The notes: a model not told the origin generated them from the sequence alone. DNA of 64,000 nucleotides from CAYVLA01 sp964549615 [NCBI: uncultured Thermococci archaeon] (GCA_964549615.1 CAZJVP010000020.1:218305-282304), one strand, 5' to 3'. Positions 37,273-46,503 are shown, numbered from the stretch's first letter. Made by a program: numbers and translations.

Positions 37273-38361
37273 ATGGTTGACGAGCTAGATGTTCGGAGTT
37301 TCGGGGCAACTGGCGACGCCACCACGGACGATACGGCAGCAGGCGCTGGATCAGGCCGGAAGCAGGGGCGGCGCCGTGGAGAAGGCGGCAGGTCGCTACT
37401 TGGTGGGAGGAAGCTTGAGTATACCGTCCGGCGTCGCTTTAGTGGGCGTCGCGCGCGCGGCTCTGCATCGAGCCGCTCATTGGCACCCTCGTGTGCGCGA
37501 CGGGCGGCCACGACGACGAGCAGGCACCAGCCCTCTTCGAGATCAACGACTCATCCACCGTGCAGGGCTTGACGGTATTCTATCCTGATCAGAGGCCCGA
37601 TGACATCCACGCCTACCCGGCATCCGGAGCGTGTACGGGTGCGTGCTGCGTCGCGGCATCATGGTGGACGCGACGACGGACATAGGCAGAATCAAGAACG
37701 TTCAATGGCACTGCCACTGGTGCTCATCGCCCAAGGTGGGCGGGGACTGGGAGAACGCAAGGCCTTACATGACGGAGAACTGCGAGGCTTTCATCTTCGG
37801 CCGGACCGACTGGGAATACGTCACGAACACCTTCGTGTATCCGTGCAAGCTCGGCTACCGGTTGATCCAGACCAAGAACGGCGCCATGAACGGGCAGCTG
37901 TGCGGGATCGGCGCGGACGAAGAGCAAAGATGCATGGTGGTGGAAGGCATACAGCCCATGGGGCTCCTGATCGCAAACGGCCAGTTCGTGGCGTTCAAGA
38001 AAAGTGACCCCATCGCGGTCGTGTTGAACCCGATATGCACGGGCTCCGCCAGGCTGGTGAAGTGCTCCATCTGGAGACCGTCTGTGCAGAACGTCGTTTC
38101 CCAGATACCTCTCGCTTAATGTGACTGCTACTTTAGCAGCGGCAGGCGGAACCACCCGGCCAAGGCACTCGTGGAGTCAGACGACGGCAGGATCCAGATC
38201 CGGGGCTGTAGCTTCGTAACGGGCGAGCCCTCGATTCACTTGAAGGAGGGAGTGAAGCACGCCATCGTCACCGAAAACAACGGCGCCTACGGGGTTAGGA
38301 TAATCAACGATATCGGCCGCGGGCCGTCATTGCAAACAACGAACAGCCCCAGATCGCATGA
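37273..38361 (+). pseudogene. decayed pectate-lyase-fold (Pectate_lyase_3) gene
   Basis: Read piecewise, one protein emerges: VDELDVRSFGATGDATTDD (frame of 37273), then LVGGSLSIPSGVALVG (frame of 37289), then ALFEINDSSTVQGLTVFYPD (frame of 37491), then DATTDIGRIKNVQWHCHW onward (frame of 37631), a TAA at 38117-38119, CDCYFSSGRRN and GRIQIRGCSFVTGEP in the same frame, and a last shift to RAVIANNEQPQIA ending at 38361. The opening D-V-R-x-F-G-A-x-G-D-x-x-T-D-D-T is the hallmark of right-handed beta-helix pectate-lyase-superfamily proteins. At least four frameshifts and one stop break it. The flanking genes are intact, so real decay is likelier than bad sequence. Confidence 0.75.
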
Positions 38362-38482
38362 GGAATCAGGCGGTGTTGGAGGGTTTCCCGGGAACCTTGG
38401 TTCAACTCCAGCATCCGTTCGCCGCGGGGATATCTGCAATCTCCTGCCCGAAAAAGTCTAAAGTCAAGAAGTCCGGCAATGG

Positions 38483-40096
38483 GTGGTGGCCCAGTTGCCG
38501 AAGTTGGTCTGTTGGCCAGTCGATGCTCTGGAGAAGATCTTCCGGGAGGACGAACCCGGAAGCGAAGGGAAGGTCATCATCGAGTCGGCCCGGAACGAAT
38601 TCGAGAGCGGGCAGATCGCCGTCCGGTGCCAAGAAGCAGTTGAGCTGCGGCTCGCCTGCGGCCCTCTCGAGCACGCGGAGACGGGCGAGAGGCTCCAATG
38701 CATGCCAAGGTTCGTCGGATACGTGAAGGTCAGAGAGAACGTGAGGAAGACTCCCCCCGAAGAGATCATCCACTCCGCTCCGGCCGAGTTCCCGGACTAC
38801 TTGATGCATGACAGTCGGCTCAAGATCCGGGCGGGCCAGACTCAGCCGATATGGCTGACCGTCTTCGTCCCGGCATCTGCCTCGCCCGGGACCTATGAGG
38901 GCACGATCGTGGTCAGAGCCGATGGTGCCCAGGAGAGCGTCGGGATCCAGCTCACCGTCCACGAGGCTACAGTCCCGGCAGAAAGGTCGTTGTACCTCAC
39001 CAACTGGATGAACCCGGCTAACTTGGCGAAATTCGGTGGGGTTGAGCCTTGGAGCGAGGAGCACTGGAGGATCTTGGCCTCGCACGCAGCATCGATGGCA
39101 GCCCACCGACAGAACGTCATCCTGACCCCGCTCAGCCTCATCAGCATTCACCGCGCGGGCGGATCCCTCAGCTTCGATTTCACAAGATTCGATCGTTGGG
39201 TGAGGCTCTTTAGGGAGTCCGGCGTGGACGGGCTGATCGAGGGCGACCACCTAGCCGGAAGGTCCGGCGATTGGAGGTCGGGCTTCAGCCTGGTGGGCAG
39301 GGAAGCGACCGAGAATGGAACAAGAACCATCCTTCCGCCGGTCCCGGTGGAGTCCAAGGAGTGCGACGCCTTCCTGTCGCAGTTCCTTCCAGCGCTCCAA
39401 GAACACCTGGAGGAGCAGGGGTGGATCGACAACTACGTCCAACACTTGGCCGACGAGCCAATAGACGCAAATGCGGAAAGCTATAGGCACCTCGCCGATC
39501 TGGTGAAGAAGTACGCTCCCCGTCTGCGCAGGATAGATGCCACCATGACGGTGAACGTGAAGGGATGCCTGGAGATCTGGGTGCCCGTGTTGGACCAGTT
39601 TGACCGGAACATGGCATTCTACCGGGATAGAATTGCAGCGGGAGACCAGGTCTGGTTCTACACCTGCCTCGGGCCCGCCGGCAAGTATCCGAACCGCTTC
39701 ATAGACTTCTCGCTGCTCAAGGTCAGATTGCTGCACTGGCTGAACTTCAAGTACGGACTCTCAGGCTACCTTCACTGGGGATACAATCACTGGACGGAGG
39801 ACCCCTTCAACGATACCCAGCCCATGTGGAGCCACGGGGCCCCCCTTCCCGCGGGAGACATGTGCATAGTTTACCCGGGCCCCAAGGGCCCCCTGGAGTC
39901 GCTGCGGTATGAGGCGATGAGGGATGGCGTCGAGGACTACGAACTACTGAGGACGCTTTCAAGGCGCAAGCCCAAGGCGGCATCCAAGCTCTGCGACGAA
40001 CTCGTGCGCTCGCCGACCGACTACGAAAGGAGAATAGGGGAATTCAGGGATCTGCGGAGAAGGCTGCTAAGGATGCTCGATCATGGGGCCGGGTGA
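38483..40096 (+). CDS. DUF4091 / GH123-like glycoside hydrolase
   Basis: 537 aa, GTG start (weak ribosome site). N-terminal beta-sandwich (about 1-165, NEFESGQIAVR opening and TYEGTIVVR), then a TIM-barrel domain with HLADEP (Asp324-Glu325), the paired acids used by GH123 beta-N-acetylgalactosaminidases with substrate-assisted catalysis. GYLHWGYNHW and LRYEAMRDGVEDYELLR are the most typical DUF4091 sequences. No signal peptide. Upstream lies only the pectate-lyase-fold pseudogene, so it may have lost an operon partner. The substrate, a hexosaminide or other glycoside, is not determinable here. Confidence 0.85.
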   Translation: MVAQLPKLVCWPVDALEKIFREDEPGSEGKVIIESARNEFESGQIAVRCQEAVELRLACGPLEHAETGERLQCMPRFVGYVKVRENVRKTPPEEIIHSAPAEFPDYLMHDSRLKIRAGQTQPIWLTVFVPASASPGTYEGTIVVRADGAQESVGIQLTVHEATVPAERSLYLTNWMNPANLAKFGGVEPWSEEHWRILASHAASMAAHRQNVILTPLSLISIHRAGGSLSFDFTRFDRWVRLFRESGVDGLIEGDHLAGRSGDWRSGFSLVGREATENGTRTILPPVPVESKECDAFLSQFLPALQEHLEEQGWIDNYVQHLADEPIDANAESYRHLADLVKKYAPRLRRIDATMTVNVKGCLEIWVPVLDQFDRNMAFYRDRIAAGDQVWFYTCLGPAGKYPNRFIDFSLLKVRLLHWLNFKYGLSGYLHWGYNHWTEDPFNDTQPMWSHGAPLPAGDMCIVYPGPKGPLESLRYEAMRDGVEDYELLRTLSRRKPKAASKLCDELVRSPTDYERRIGEFRDLRRRLLRMLDHGAG

Positions 40097-40174
40097 AGCT
40101 CGCGCAAGGTCCCACCAACTGCACCCTAATGGTCGGGACGCGATCCACTTCTCCTTCCCTCCCAGGACTCAATT

Positions 40175-40573
40175 CTATGGCGAGCGGAACCCGCAATCGA
40201 TGCCGCAACGCCCGTCCGCGAGCGGCCCTCTTACGATGCCCAAGGCCTTTTGGCCTCTCTCCGTCAGCGTGTAGATCAGCCATCTGCCTTTCTGCTCCGC
40301 ATCGATCAGGCCGGCTCCCTGCAGTACTGACAAATGGTACGAGAGCTTCGAGTCGGCCACGCCTACGATATTCGTCAAGACACACGGGCACAGCGGCTGC
40401 GCGCTGAGGAGCAGGAGCACCTTCAGCCTAATCGGCTCGGAAAGTACCTGAAACGTCCCAGCCCACTGCGAAAGTGTGTCGGCGTCCGGTAAGACAGCGG
40501 CGAGAGCCTTCATCCCGCCTCTTTTCTCGATCTGCCTCCGTATCGGCTCAGGTATATCCAACGCGCTACCCAT
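40175..40573 (-). CDS. ArsR-family regulator with CPC thiol motif
   Basis: 132 aa from ATG 40573. The winged helix is preceded by the segment LDIPEPIRRQIEKRGG that a second regulator (48218-48575) also has. The core is VLSEPIRLKVLLLL, then PLCPCVLTNI and SKLSYHLSVLQGAGLI. The Cys-Pro-Cys lies at the start of the recognition region, like the CxC of arsenite-sensing ArsR proteins, so it may bind As(III), another soft metal, or a thiol. It is divergent from the lipoprotein gene at 40652, with operator-like repeats between. The frame is open to 40756, but that extension is antisense to the lipoprotein. Confidence 0.85.
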   Translation of the reverse strand: MGSALDIPEPIRRQIEKRGGMKALAAVLPDADTLSQWAGTFQVLSEPIRLKVLLLLSAQPLCPCVLTNIVGVADSKLSYHLSVLQGAGLIDAEQKGRWLIYTLTERGQKALGIVRGPLADGRCGIDCGFRSP

Positions 40574-40600
40574 CCACGGTCCCTGCAGCTCAAAACATAT

Positions 40601-40616
40601 TTCAAGATCGTTTGAA
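40601..40616. promoter_or_regulatory. ArsR-type operator, TTCAA-N6-TTGAA
   Basis: TTCAAGATCGTTTGAA is an inverted repeat placed between the ArsR gene and the divergent lipoprotein gene. It abuts the minus-strand TATA-like ATATGTTTTG (40591-40600) of arsR. A second palindrome, GAAACGTTTC (40614-40623), overlaps it. The same half-sites occur at 44108-44123 and 49117-49131. Confidence 0.6.
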
Positions 40617-40651
40617 ACGTTTCGCCCTTGGTTCGCGGTGATCGCTGAAAA

Positions 40652-41644
40652 ATGTCCTGCCGATTTCTGAAGAAGGTCGGAGAGCACGCGTACCGGACTG
40701 GACTGGTCACGGGGACAATGCTTCTTGCATGTGCCGTCGCGGGCTGCCTGTTCCAAGAGGGCAAGAGTGCGGACGATTCGGAACAGGGAAAGTGGGTCGT
40801 AGCAAGATTCGAGATCGTACTGGAACCCTTCGCCAATGAACCTGCCCAGACCGTGTCCTTCCTACCCCTGACCTTGAACGTGCTGAAGTGGGAGTCGGTC
40901 CTTTTTGCGGTGCAGGGCCAGGCAGCGAAACCATTGGAGTACTACGGAGCTGTGGGCATCGGGCCCGTGGGCAAGGATGCGGAGATGGTGAAGCTGACGG
41001 AGCTGCTGCCTGCAGGGACAAACGCGACCTTCAAGGGCAACAAGCCAAAGATCAGTGTGGACGAGACCCATACGGTGTTGGAGTGGAGCTTTGCGAAGGT
41101 AGCGCAAGCCACGCCCGGGAGCTGTTCGTGCTCCGCGGTGCTCTTCCCCGAAGTCGTGCAGTATTCTCTTAGCAATCCGAACATCCAGGGGAGGAGGATG
41201 GAAGTCAGGTCGCGGACCAAACCGGACATCTGGTTCGGGGCAACAATCTCCGATATTCAAAAAGCCAGCATGGTCAGCGTGATCTTCTCTTTCAAGAAGA
41301 AGGACGCCCAAGGAAATAGGATTCTTGCCCTGCTCTCAGCTTCAAATGACTGGGAGACGAGAGAGGAGGGGGAGGAACTCCTCATCGGTGCATCCTTCGA
41401 TAGCCTTTCGGAGAGGAAGGTCTTGGAGTTCTCGTTAAACGTCTCGGCGAGGCCCGGACTCGATCTGATACCCTTGAACCAAGAAACATCAACCGGCAAG
41501 AAGGTCAGCTCGTGCGGAGTCATAGTGGAATCGTCCCGCAGCTTCTTCGGGAACCTAACCTACCAAGCTGAAGGATTTCGGACCGAGAGGCTCAGCTACA
41601 CAAGGGAGGCATATGCCTTCCCCGAGCTGGTGTTGGGAACTTGA
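40652..41644 (+). CDS. lipoprotein of unknown function, ArsR-divergent operon
   Basis: 330 aa. N-terminal signal with a lipobox-like LACAVAGC (Cys at residue 32) after a basic n-region, so a membrane-anchored extracytoplasmic lipoprotein is likely; an alternative start is ATG 40718. The mature part is beta-rich with a Cys pair (GSCSCS) and a later lone Cys (VSSCGVIVE). I recognise no family. Its stop overlaps the TTG start of the thioredoxin-DsbD gene (TTGA at 41641-41644), so the two are translationally coupled. It may be an extracytoplasmic redox partner of that protein, which is inference from coupling only. Confidence 0.65.
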   Translation: MSCRFLKKVGEHAYRTGLVTGTMLLACAVAGCLFQEGKSADDSEQGKWVVARFEIVLEPFANEPAQTVSFLPLTLNVLKWESVLFAVQGQAAKPLEYYGAVGIGPVGKDAEMVKLTELLPAGTNATFKGNKPKISVDETHTVLEWSFAKVAQATPGSCSCSAVLFPEVVQYSLSNPNIQGRRMEVRSRTKPDIWFGATISDIQKASMVSVIFSFKKKDAQGNRILALLSASNDWETREEGEELLIGASFDSLSERKVLEFSLNVSARPGLDLIPLNQETSTGKKVSSCGVIVESSRSFFGNLTYQAEGFRTERLSYTREAYAFPELVLGT

Positions 41645-42687
41645 GGAAAAGGGCACTGATTCTCCTTCTCATCTTCGGATTGCTCGTCCTGTTCGTGCAC
41701 GGACTCAAAGGAATGCAGCGCCAGTCCGAGAGCGGCGCCGAGGCCACGGAGCGGCGGATACTCTTCTTCCAGGGATCGGCACACTGCGACGAGTGCCAAC
41801 TCCAAGCTGACGAACTCGCAAAGCTCAAGGAGAGGATGCCCGAGCTGGAGATCCTGGAGTACGACCTGGACAAGGACAAGCTTGTGGCCAACAGGTACAA
41901 CGTTTGGATCGTTCCCACGCTTGTCGTGAACGGCAGGAAGTACGAAGGCCTAGTAAGTGCCGAACGCCTGGAATCGATCATGGAGGCCGACCCGGGCCAA
42001 GGGACGCAGGGGCAGGGGCAGTTTCTTGACGGCTTGCCGCTTGGCTTCTCCCTTGCTGCCGGGCTCCTGACCGGGCTTGAGCCCTGCGCGTTGGCTTTCT
42101 CGGGCATGGTGGTCCTTTTCATAATGGGATCAACAGCCGCCGATGCCGGGAGGCGGTTGGGAAGCGTCGTCGCGGCCTCCCTCTACACCGTCACTAGGGC
42201 TTCCGTCTTCGCCCTCTTCGGATTCGCCGTTGCGGCCCTAGGCGCTTCCGCGGGCGACCTCCGATTCGTCCTGCTCATCGCCGCATCTGCAACTGCCTTC
42301 CTCGTCGGCTGCTCCTACCTCGGTTTCATCCAACTTCCCCTGACCACCGTGGCGCCAAGCTCGAAAACGCTCGTCAGGCTTCAAAGAGGCCACCTCACGC
42401 CCATCCTTCTCGGCGTGGTTTTCGGCTTTGCGGTGCTCCCGTGCGCGACGCCCGTGATGGCGTCCCTGCTGGCGTTCGTGGCAGGGACTCGCCGGGTCGC
42501 CGTGGGGATGGGCTCGCTCTTCCTCTTCGGAGTCGGGCTCTCGACGCCCGTCATTGCCTTCGCCTTTCTTGGCAAGAGGTACTGGGAAAGATCGAGGTGG
42601 ATCCTCGAACAGGGAGGAAAGCTAAGCGTTGCCCTAGGGGCATCGCTGGTTGCCCTGTCCATTTACCTGCTGTACGCCGCCTTCTAG
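41641..42687 (+). CDS. thioredoxin domain fused to DsbD/CcdA-like membrane domain
   Basis: 348 aa, TTG start. Residues 7-23 are a signal anchor; 40-120 form a thioredoxin fold with CDEC as active site (FQGSAHCDECQ) and a cis-Pro in WIVPTLVVNG. Residues about 130-348 make six helices of the DsbD/CcdA type, with Cys in GLEPCALAF and VLPCATPVM, the conserved pair that passes electrons across the membrane. This order (thioredoxin then transporter) is inverted relative to bacterial DsbD. It should move reducing power from cytoplasmic thioredoxin outwards, for the lipoprotein upstream or for surface thiols. Probably regulated by ArsR at 40175. Confidence 0.85.
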   Translation: MRKRALILLLIFGLLVLFVHGLKGMQRQSESGAEATERRILFFQGSAHCDECQLQADELAKLKERMPELEILEYDLDKDKLVANRYNVWIVPTLVVNGRKYEGLVSAERLESIMEADPGQGTQGQGQFLDGLPLGFSLAAGLLTGLEPCALAFSGMVVLFIMGSTAADAGRRLGSVVAASLYTVTRASVFALFGFAVAALGASAGDLRFVLLIAASATAFLVGCSYLGFIQLPLTTVAPSSKTLVRLQRGHLTPILLGVVFGFAVLPCATPVMASLLAFVAGTRRVAVGMGSLFLFGVGLSTPVIAFAFLGKRYWERSRWILEQGGKLSVALGASLVALSIYLLYAAF

Positions 42688-42750
42688 GGCGACGATCCAA
42701 GGCCGCTGGCCTCAGCCGGATTCGCTTCGCCGGGGTCCGGAAGGCCACAA

Positions 42751-43023
42751 CTAGCCTTTCCTCTCAACGGCCGATTCTTCCTCAACCAGTTTCTCAAGCT
42801 CCTTTTCGCTCGGCACCTTGCCCTCGAACACGACGCGTCTTCCGATGGCAATGGCGGGGGTCATCCAGAATCCGTAGCTCTGCCCTTCCTCGGACATCGC
42901 GTCCACGTGGATCACCCGCGCGCCAGGATGCTTCGAAGCGACCTTCTCAGCAACCGCCAATGCCGACCTGCATCGCGCGCACGGCGGGTTCGGCCCGAAA
43001 ACCCTGATCTCAATCTCGCCCAA
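42751..43023 (-). CDS. small CxxC thioredoxin-fold protein
   Basis: 90 aa from TTG 43023, five bases after a strong GGAGGTGA; the GTG at 43032 lies inside that site. The active site is PPCARC, followed by SALAVAEKVA. This is a mini-thioredoxin/redox-active disulfide protein; MTPAIAIG supplies the cis-proline. It lies 28 bases downstream of the DUF318 permease on the same strand, so the permease and thioredoxin form an operon, an arrangement repeated at 49152-50445. Probably reduces the permease cysteines or its substrate. Confidence 0.85.
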   Translation of the reverse strand: MGEIEIRVFGPNPPCARCRSALAVAEKVASKHPGARVIHVDAMSEEGQSYGFWMTPAIAIGRRVVFEGKVPSEKELEKLVEEESAVERKG

Positions 43024-43051
43024 CCTTCTCACCTCCGCACGCCAATAGGTC

Positions 43052-44104
43052 TCATACGTACGAACCGATCAAGTATCCAGCAAGCGTAGAGAAGACCACC
43101 ACCAGCAATATGTAGACCCCAGTCTTTCGAACCCCAAGGATGCGGCAGAGAACCAACATGCTGGGAAGGCTTACCGCCGGCCCGGCCAACAGCAGCGAGA
43201 GCGCCGGACCGAAGCCCATGAAGCCGGAATTGTACCCGAACGTGGTCCCGATTATCGGAACCTCGAGCAACGTCGGCATGTACAGTATTGCTCCTATGAC
43301 GGATCCCAGGAAGCATGCCGAAAGCGAGTTCCCGCCGAGGTAGGGTCGAAACGTCTCTGGCGGCAAATAATATGACACGAATCCTACCACGAACGTTCCC
43401 AAGACTAGGACGGGAAAGATCTTGCGTGCAAGCTCCCACGATTCCCTCAACCAATCCGCCACGAGATCCATCGTGTACGAGCGGGCAAGGTGCGACACCG
43501 CAATCGCCCCGATCACGAAGATGCCTGTCATCTTGAACGCTGCCTGCATTTTCCAAGTCCCAACCACCAGAACCGCGACCAGCAAGGCGATCAGGGGGAG
43601 AGGTGACGGCCCGCTATCCACCGACGTTTCGACGACGCGCTGCCGCGGCCTCGGTCCCCCCGCCGGCCCGCTTTGCTTTCTGAAGATCATGGACATCGAC
43701 ACGCCGATCAAGATCGAGAGCACGATGGCCGCGAATGCACGAGCCACCCCAAGATCCAAACCTAGAACCCTTGCAGTGTAGACGACCGCAAGTAAGTTAA
43801 TCGCCGGCCCGGAGTAGAGAAAGGCTGAGGCAGGTCCGATGCCGGAGCCACGCCTGTAGATCCCGGCGAAGAGCGGCAGAATCGTGCAGCTACAGACGGC
43901 CAGGATCGTCCCAGAAACGCTCGCCACCGAATAGGACTTGTACTTGGGCACGTCGCTCCCGAAAAGCCTAAGAACCGAGTCCTTTCTCACGAAGACCGTT
44001 ATGGCACCCGCGATCAGGAAGGCCGGAACCAGGCAGGTCAGCACGTGGGCTGAGAGGTACTCCGCCACATTCAGTAGCCCGGATGCAACCGCCTGGAGTA
44101 TCAT
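43052..44104 (-). CDS. DUF318/ArsP-type permease
   Basis: 350 aa from ATG 44104; the frame runs to 44194, but the promoter and operator occupy that stretch. Eight or so helices. The conserved motif is AVCSCTILPLFAGIYRRG with Cys71 and Cys73, then GSGIGPASAFLYSGPAINL; the second half repeats a membrane bundle (ILYMPTLLEVPIIGT). ArsP members of this family export trivalent organoarsenicals, and others are of unknown substrate. First gene of a two-gene operon with a CxxC thioredoxin. The inverted repeat at 44104-44127 overlaps its start, implying ArsR repression. Confidence 0.85.
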   Translation of the reverse strand: MILQAVASGLLNVAEYLSAHVLTCLVPAFLIAGAITVFVRKDSVLRLFGSDVPKYKSYSVASVSGTILAVCSCTILPLFAGIYRRGSGIGPASAFLYSGPAINLLAVVYTARVLGLDLGVARAFAAIVLSILIGVSMSMIFRKQSGPAGGPRPRQRVVETSVDSGPSPLPLIALLVAVLVVGTWKMQAAFKMTGIFVIGAIAVSHLARSYTMDLVADWLRESWELARKIFPVLVLGTFVVGFVSYYLPPETFRPYLGGNSLSACFLGSVIGAILYMPTLLEVPIIGTTFGYNSGFMGFGPALSLLLAGPAVSLPSMLVLCRILGVRKTGVYILLVVVFSTLAGYLIGSYV

Positions 44105-44127
44105 CAATTCAACAAAAATTGAATTGA
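44104..44127. promoter_or_regulatory. ArsR-type operator, 9-bp inverted repeat over the permease start
   Basis: TCAATTCAA (44104-44112) and TTGAATTGA (44119-44127) are perfect inverted repeats separated by CAAAAA. They contain the core TTCAA-N6-TTGAA. They sit between the TATA box (44126-44135) and the start codon of the permease, so a bound repressor would block initiation. Confidence 0.65.
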
Positions 44128-44135
44128 ATAAAAAT
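44126..44135 (-). promoter_or_regulatory. TATA box of the permease operon
   Basis: Read on the minus strand, ATTTTTATTC is 22-31 nt before the ATG at 44104, consistent with a leaderless start. It touches the ArsR-type operator. Confidence 0.55.
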
Positions 44136-44214
44136 CTGTCCTTACGACAACCAAGGCTACACCTAGCCCGCATGGCCGCGGCGTAGGATGACAAACGACC
44201 GTGCCGCCCGAAAT

Positions 44215-44223
44215 CTATATAAG
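44215..44223 (+). promoter_or_regulatory. TATA box, leaderless promoter of arsR (44247)
   Basis: CTATATAAG is centred 28 nt before the ATG at 44247. A weak inverted repeat (CTATA and TATAG flanking the interval to 44235) might serve autoregulation. I do not find the TTCAA/TTGAA site here. Confidence 0.55.
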
Positions 44224-44246
44224 TACATTAGTATAGGCTTAAGTCC

Positions 44247-44630
44247 ATGCCGCCGCCCAAGAAAGAGCCCGACCAAGAGGCCGACGAAGCTGCAGCAGTC
44301 TTCCGGGCGCTTGGCGATCCAACCCGCCTCAAGCTAGTGAGGTTGCTCTCCCGCCAACGCGACCCTGACGCCCTCTGCGTCGAGGCGCTGGCTCAGTTGC
44401 TCGGGGTGACGCAGTCGGCTGTCTCCCAACATCTTCGTGTGCTCAAGGCGATCGGGCTGGTGAAGGGCGAAAGGCGTGGCTATCACGTCCACTATTTCAT
44501 CGAAGGCCAAGGGCTGGAAAAGGTCAGGGCGCTTGCCTTGAGGACCCTGACGCCGGAGGGTTCAAGCGAAGCTGCGCCCTGCAACGGGTGCCGTTCAGAC
44601 CGGAGGCAAAAAGATGCTTCGAAGAAGTGA
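44247..44630 (+). CDS. ArsR-family transcriptional regulator
   Basis: 127 aa. Winged helix: FRALGDPTRLKLVRLLSRQ, then ALAQLLGVTQSAVSQHLRVLKAIGLVKGERRG. It lacks the CPC pair of the other two regulators; cysteines are at ALCVEAL and in the C-terminal APCNGCRSD, a possible metal or thiol site. It is leaderless, divergent from the permease operon, and followed by an ABC exporter after 178 bases. That spacer holds a 64-codon open frame (44614-44808) and a short ATG ORF at 44642 (MASIFDPW), neither of which I support. It may control the ABC genes, the permease, or both. Confidence 0.88.
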   Translation: MPPPKKEPDQEADEAAAVFRALGDPTRLKLVRLLSRQRDPDALCVEALAQLLGVTQSAVSQHLRVLKAIGLVKGERRGYHVHYFIEGQGLEKVRALALRTLTPEGSSEAAPCNGCRSDRRQKDASKK

Positions 44631-44807
44631 GGGAGGGCCGGATGGCATCCATCTTCGACCCGTGGGCACGGGTAGCTTCCCGGCGACTTTGGAAGACTCA
44701 CTGATCCAACCGCTCGACCAAGAGTTCCCCGCCTGGATGCCTGATGGGAAGATAGCACGCCCACGCGCCGGAATCGCGGAGAGACACCAATCGAGGAGCG
44801 GGTTTTA

Positions 44808-45758
44808 GTGAGTGCCATGGGTCCTGAAGATGCCTACGCAATCCAGGTTCGCCACCTGACGAAACGCTACGGGCAGCTGGTCGCAGTGGATGACGTGAGC
44901 TTCGAAGTCAAGTTCGGAGAATTCTTCGGCTTTCTCGGCCCAAACGGTGCAGGAAAGACCACCACTCTCAGAATCCTAACCGGAGTTGTCCGGCCCGATG
45001 GCGGCGCGGCCCTCGTCGCCGGATATGCGGCAGGAAGCACGCAAGCCAAGCAATTGTCCGGGGTCGTGCCTGAGATGTCAAACCCCTACGTTGACCTTTC
45101 CGGCTGGGGCAACCTCATGCTCATGGCCAGCCTCTACGGCCTGCCGCCGAAAACCGCCCGTCTCAGAAGCGAAAGCTTGCTTGCGGAGCTGGGGCTCTTA
45201 GAACGCCGACACGATCCCGTCAAGACCTACTCCAAGGGCATGAGGCAGCGCCTCGTCCTCTGCATGGGCCTCGTCAGCGACCCGAAAGTGCTCTTCCTGG
45301 ACGAACCGACCTCCGGGCTCGACGTTCAGAGCGCCCGGCTGATCAAGGGGATGCTTCGCCGACTCAACGAAGAGGGGAAGACGATCTTCCTCACCACCCA
45401 CGACATGGATGAGGCGAATCAACTATGCGAGCGGGTCGGCGTCATCAACAAGGGAAGGATGGTCGCCGTGGATGCCCCGGAAAGCCTCAGGATGGCCGTG
45501 AGCCCGATGCACTCAGTAGAGATCAGCTTCGACCGCGCCCCGGAGGTGGACGCCTTGGCCCACCTGCCGGGCGTCAGCAGCGTCCAGAAAACGGGTGACA
45601 AGTATAGGCTGTATACTGAGAATCCCGGCGAGCTTGTCGTCAGCCTGGTCAACCATGCCTGCTCTGCCGGGCTCAGGATCGTCTCGCTCAACACGCTCAG
45701 CCCATCACTGGAGGATGCCTTCGTGGCCCTGACCGAAAAGGAGGTCTTCCATGATTGA
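44808..45758 (+). CDS. ABC transporter ATP-binding protein
   Basis: 316 aa from GTG 44808 (GAGGAG nine bases upstream; ATG 44817 also possible). Walker A GPNGAGKT (Lys50), signature YSKGMRQRL, Walker B VLFLDEPTSGLD, and the H-loop LTTHDMDEAN are all present. The C-terminal 85 residues form the extra domain found in DrrA/CcmA-type export ATPases. It overlaps the permease gene by 8 bases, making a two-gene exporter. The substrate is unknown; the context suggests drug or metabolite export under ArsR control. Confidence 0.93.
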   Translation: MSAMGPEDAYAIQVRHLTKRYGQLVAVDDVSFEVKFGEFFGFLGPNGAGKTTTLRILTGVVRPDGGAALVAGYAAGSTQAKQLSGVVPEMSNPYVDLSGWGNLMLMASLYGLPPKTARLRSESLLAELGLLERRHDPVKTYSKGMRQRLVLCMGLVSDPKVLFLDEPTSGLDVQSARLIKGMLRRLNEEGKTIFLTTHDMDEANQLCERVGVINKGRMVAVDAPESLRMAVSPMHSVEISFDRAPEVDALAHLPGVSSVQKTGDKYRLYTENPGELVVSLVNHACSAGLRIVSLNTLSPSLEDAFVALTEKEVFHD

Positions 45759-46503
45759 CCGGGCCTCGGTCACGCAGCTCAGGCGATGCCTGACCATAGC
45801 GGGCAAGGACATCCGCATCTACTACTCCAAGGGACCCGTGGTGATCTTCGGCATCCTATTCCCGCTCTTCTTGTATCTTGCCTTCACGATCGGCAGGCAG
45901 GTGTCAATCAACTCCATGCTCCCCGGATTGGTCGGAACGATCCTGTTCTTCACGGCGACCTCGATTTCGCCCGTGGTCATCCCCTGGGAGGGCCAAGCAA
46001 GGACGCTGGAAAGACTCATGTCCTGTCCCGTCAGGCTCGAAACGATAGTCGGCGGCGACGTGCTCGCTTCGGCCGTCTTCGGCACGGCCATCACAACGAT
46101 TGCACTTGCGTTCGGGCTTGCCCTCGGATCAACGCCATCCAGGCCCGCAGTCCTGGCCGCGGCACTCGTCCTCGCGGCCCTGTGCTTCGCCTCCCTCGGC
46201 ACCATCTTCTCGGTTCCGCCCACCAACGTCCCGGCCACGGTGAACATGATTGCCGCAGTGGTGAGGTTCCCCGTCGTGTTCATCAGCGGCGTCTTCATAC
46301 CACTTCCTGATCTGCCTTCCTGGGGGCGCGTCGTTGCCTACGGATCTCCGCTCACCTACTTCACCGACGCAGCCCGGCACTGCATCCAAGGCCGAGGATA
46401 CCTACCCCTTCCAGTTGACCTGTTGGTGCTAGTTGCATTCACCGCCGCGTTTCTTCTAGCGGCGATGGAACTTCATCGTAGCACGATGCCCAGGAGGGTG
46501 TGA
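45751..46503 (+). CDS. ABC-2 type exporter permease
   Basis: 250 aa with six hydrophobic helices, typical of DrrB/ABC-2 permeases. The conserved region GVFIPLPDLPSWGRVVAYGSPLTYF is present near the fifth helix. The ATG is embedded in the end of the ATPase gene (ATGATTGA, 8-base overlap), so translation is coupled. With the ATPase it forms a full exporter of about two plus two subunits. It ends 98 bases before the small DUF5320-like gene. Confidence 0.9.
   Translation: MIDRASVTQLRRCLTIAGKDIRIYYSKGPVVIFGILFPLFLYLAFTIGRQVSINSMLPGLVGTILFFTATSISPVVIPWEGQARTLERLMSCPVRLETIVGGDVLASAVFGTAITTIALAFGLALGSTPSRPAVLAAALVLAALCFASLGTIFSVPPTNVPATVNMIAAVVRFPVVFISGVFIPLPDLPSWGRVVAYGSPLTYFTDAARHCIQGRGYLPLPVDLLVLVAFTAAFLLAAMELHRSTMPRRV

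Noticed and set aside
44614-44808. 64-codon frame ending on the ABC ATPase start (TAGTG)
   Set aside because: No ribosome site, low-complexity composition and no family. It overlaps the end of arsR. Kept only as a remark.
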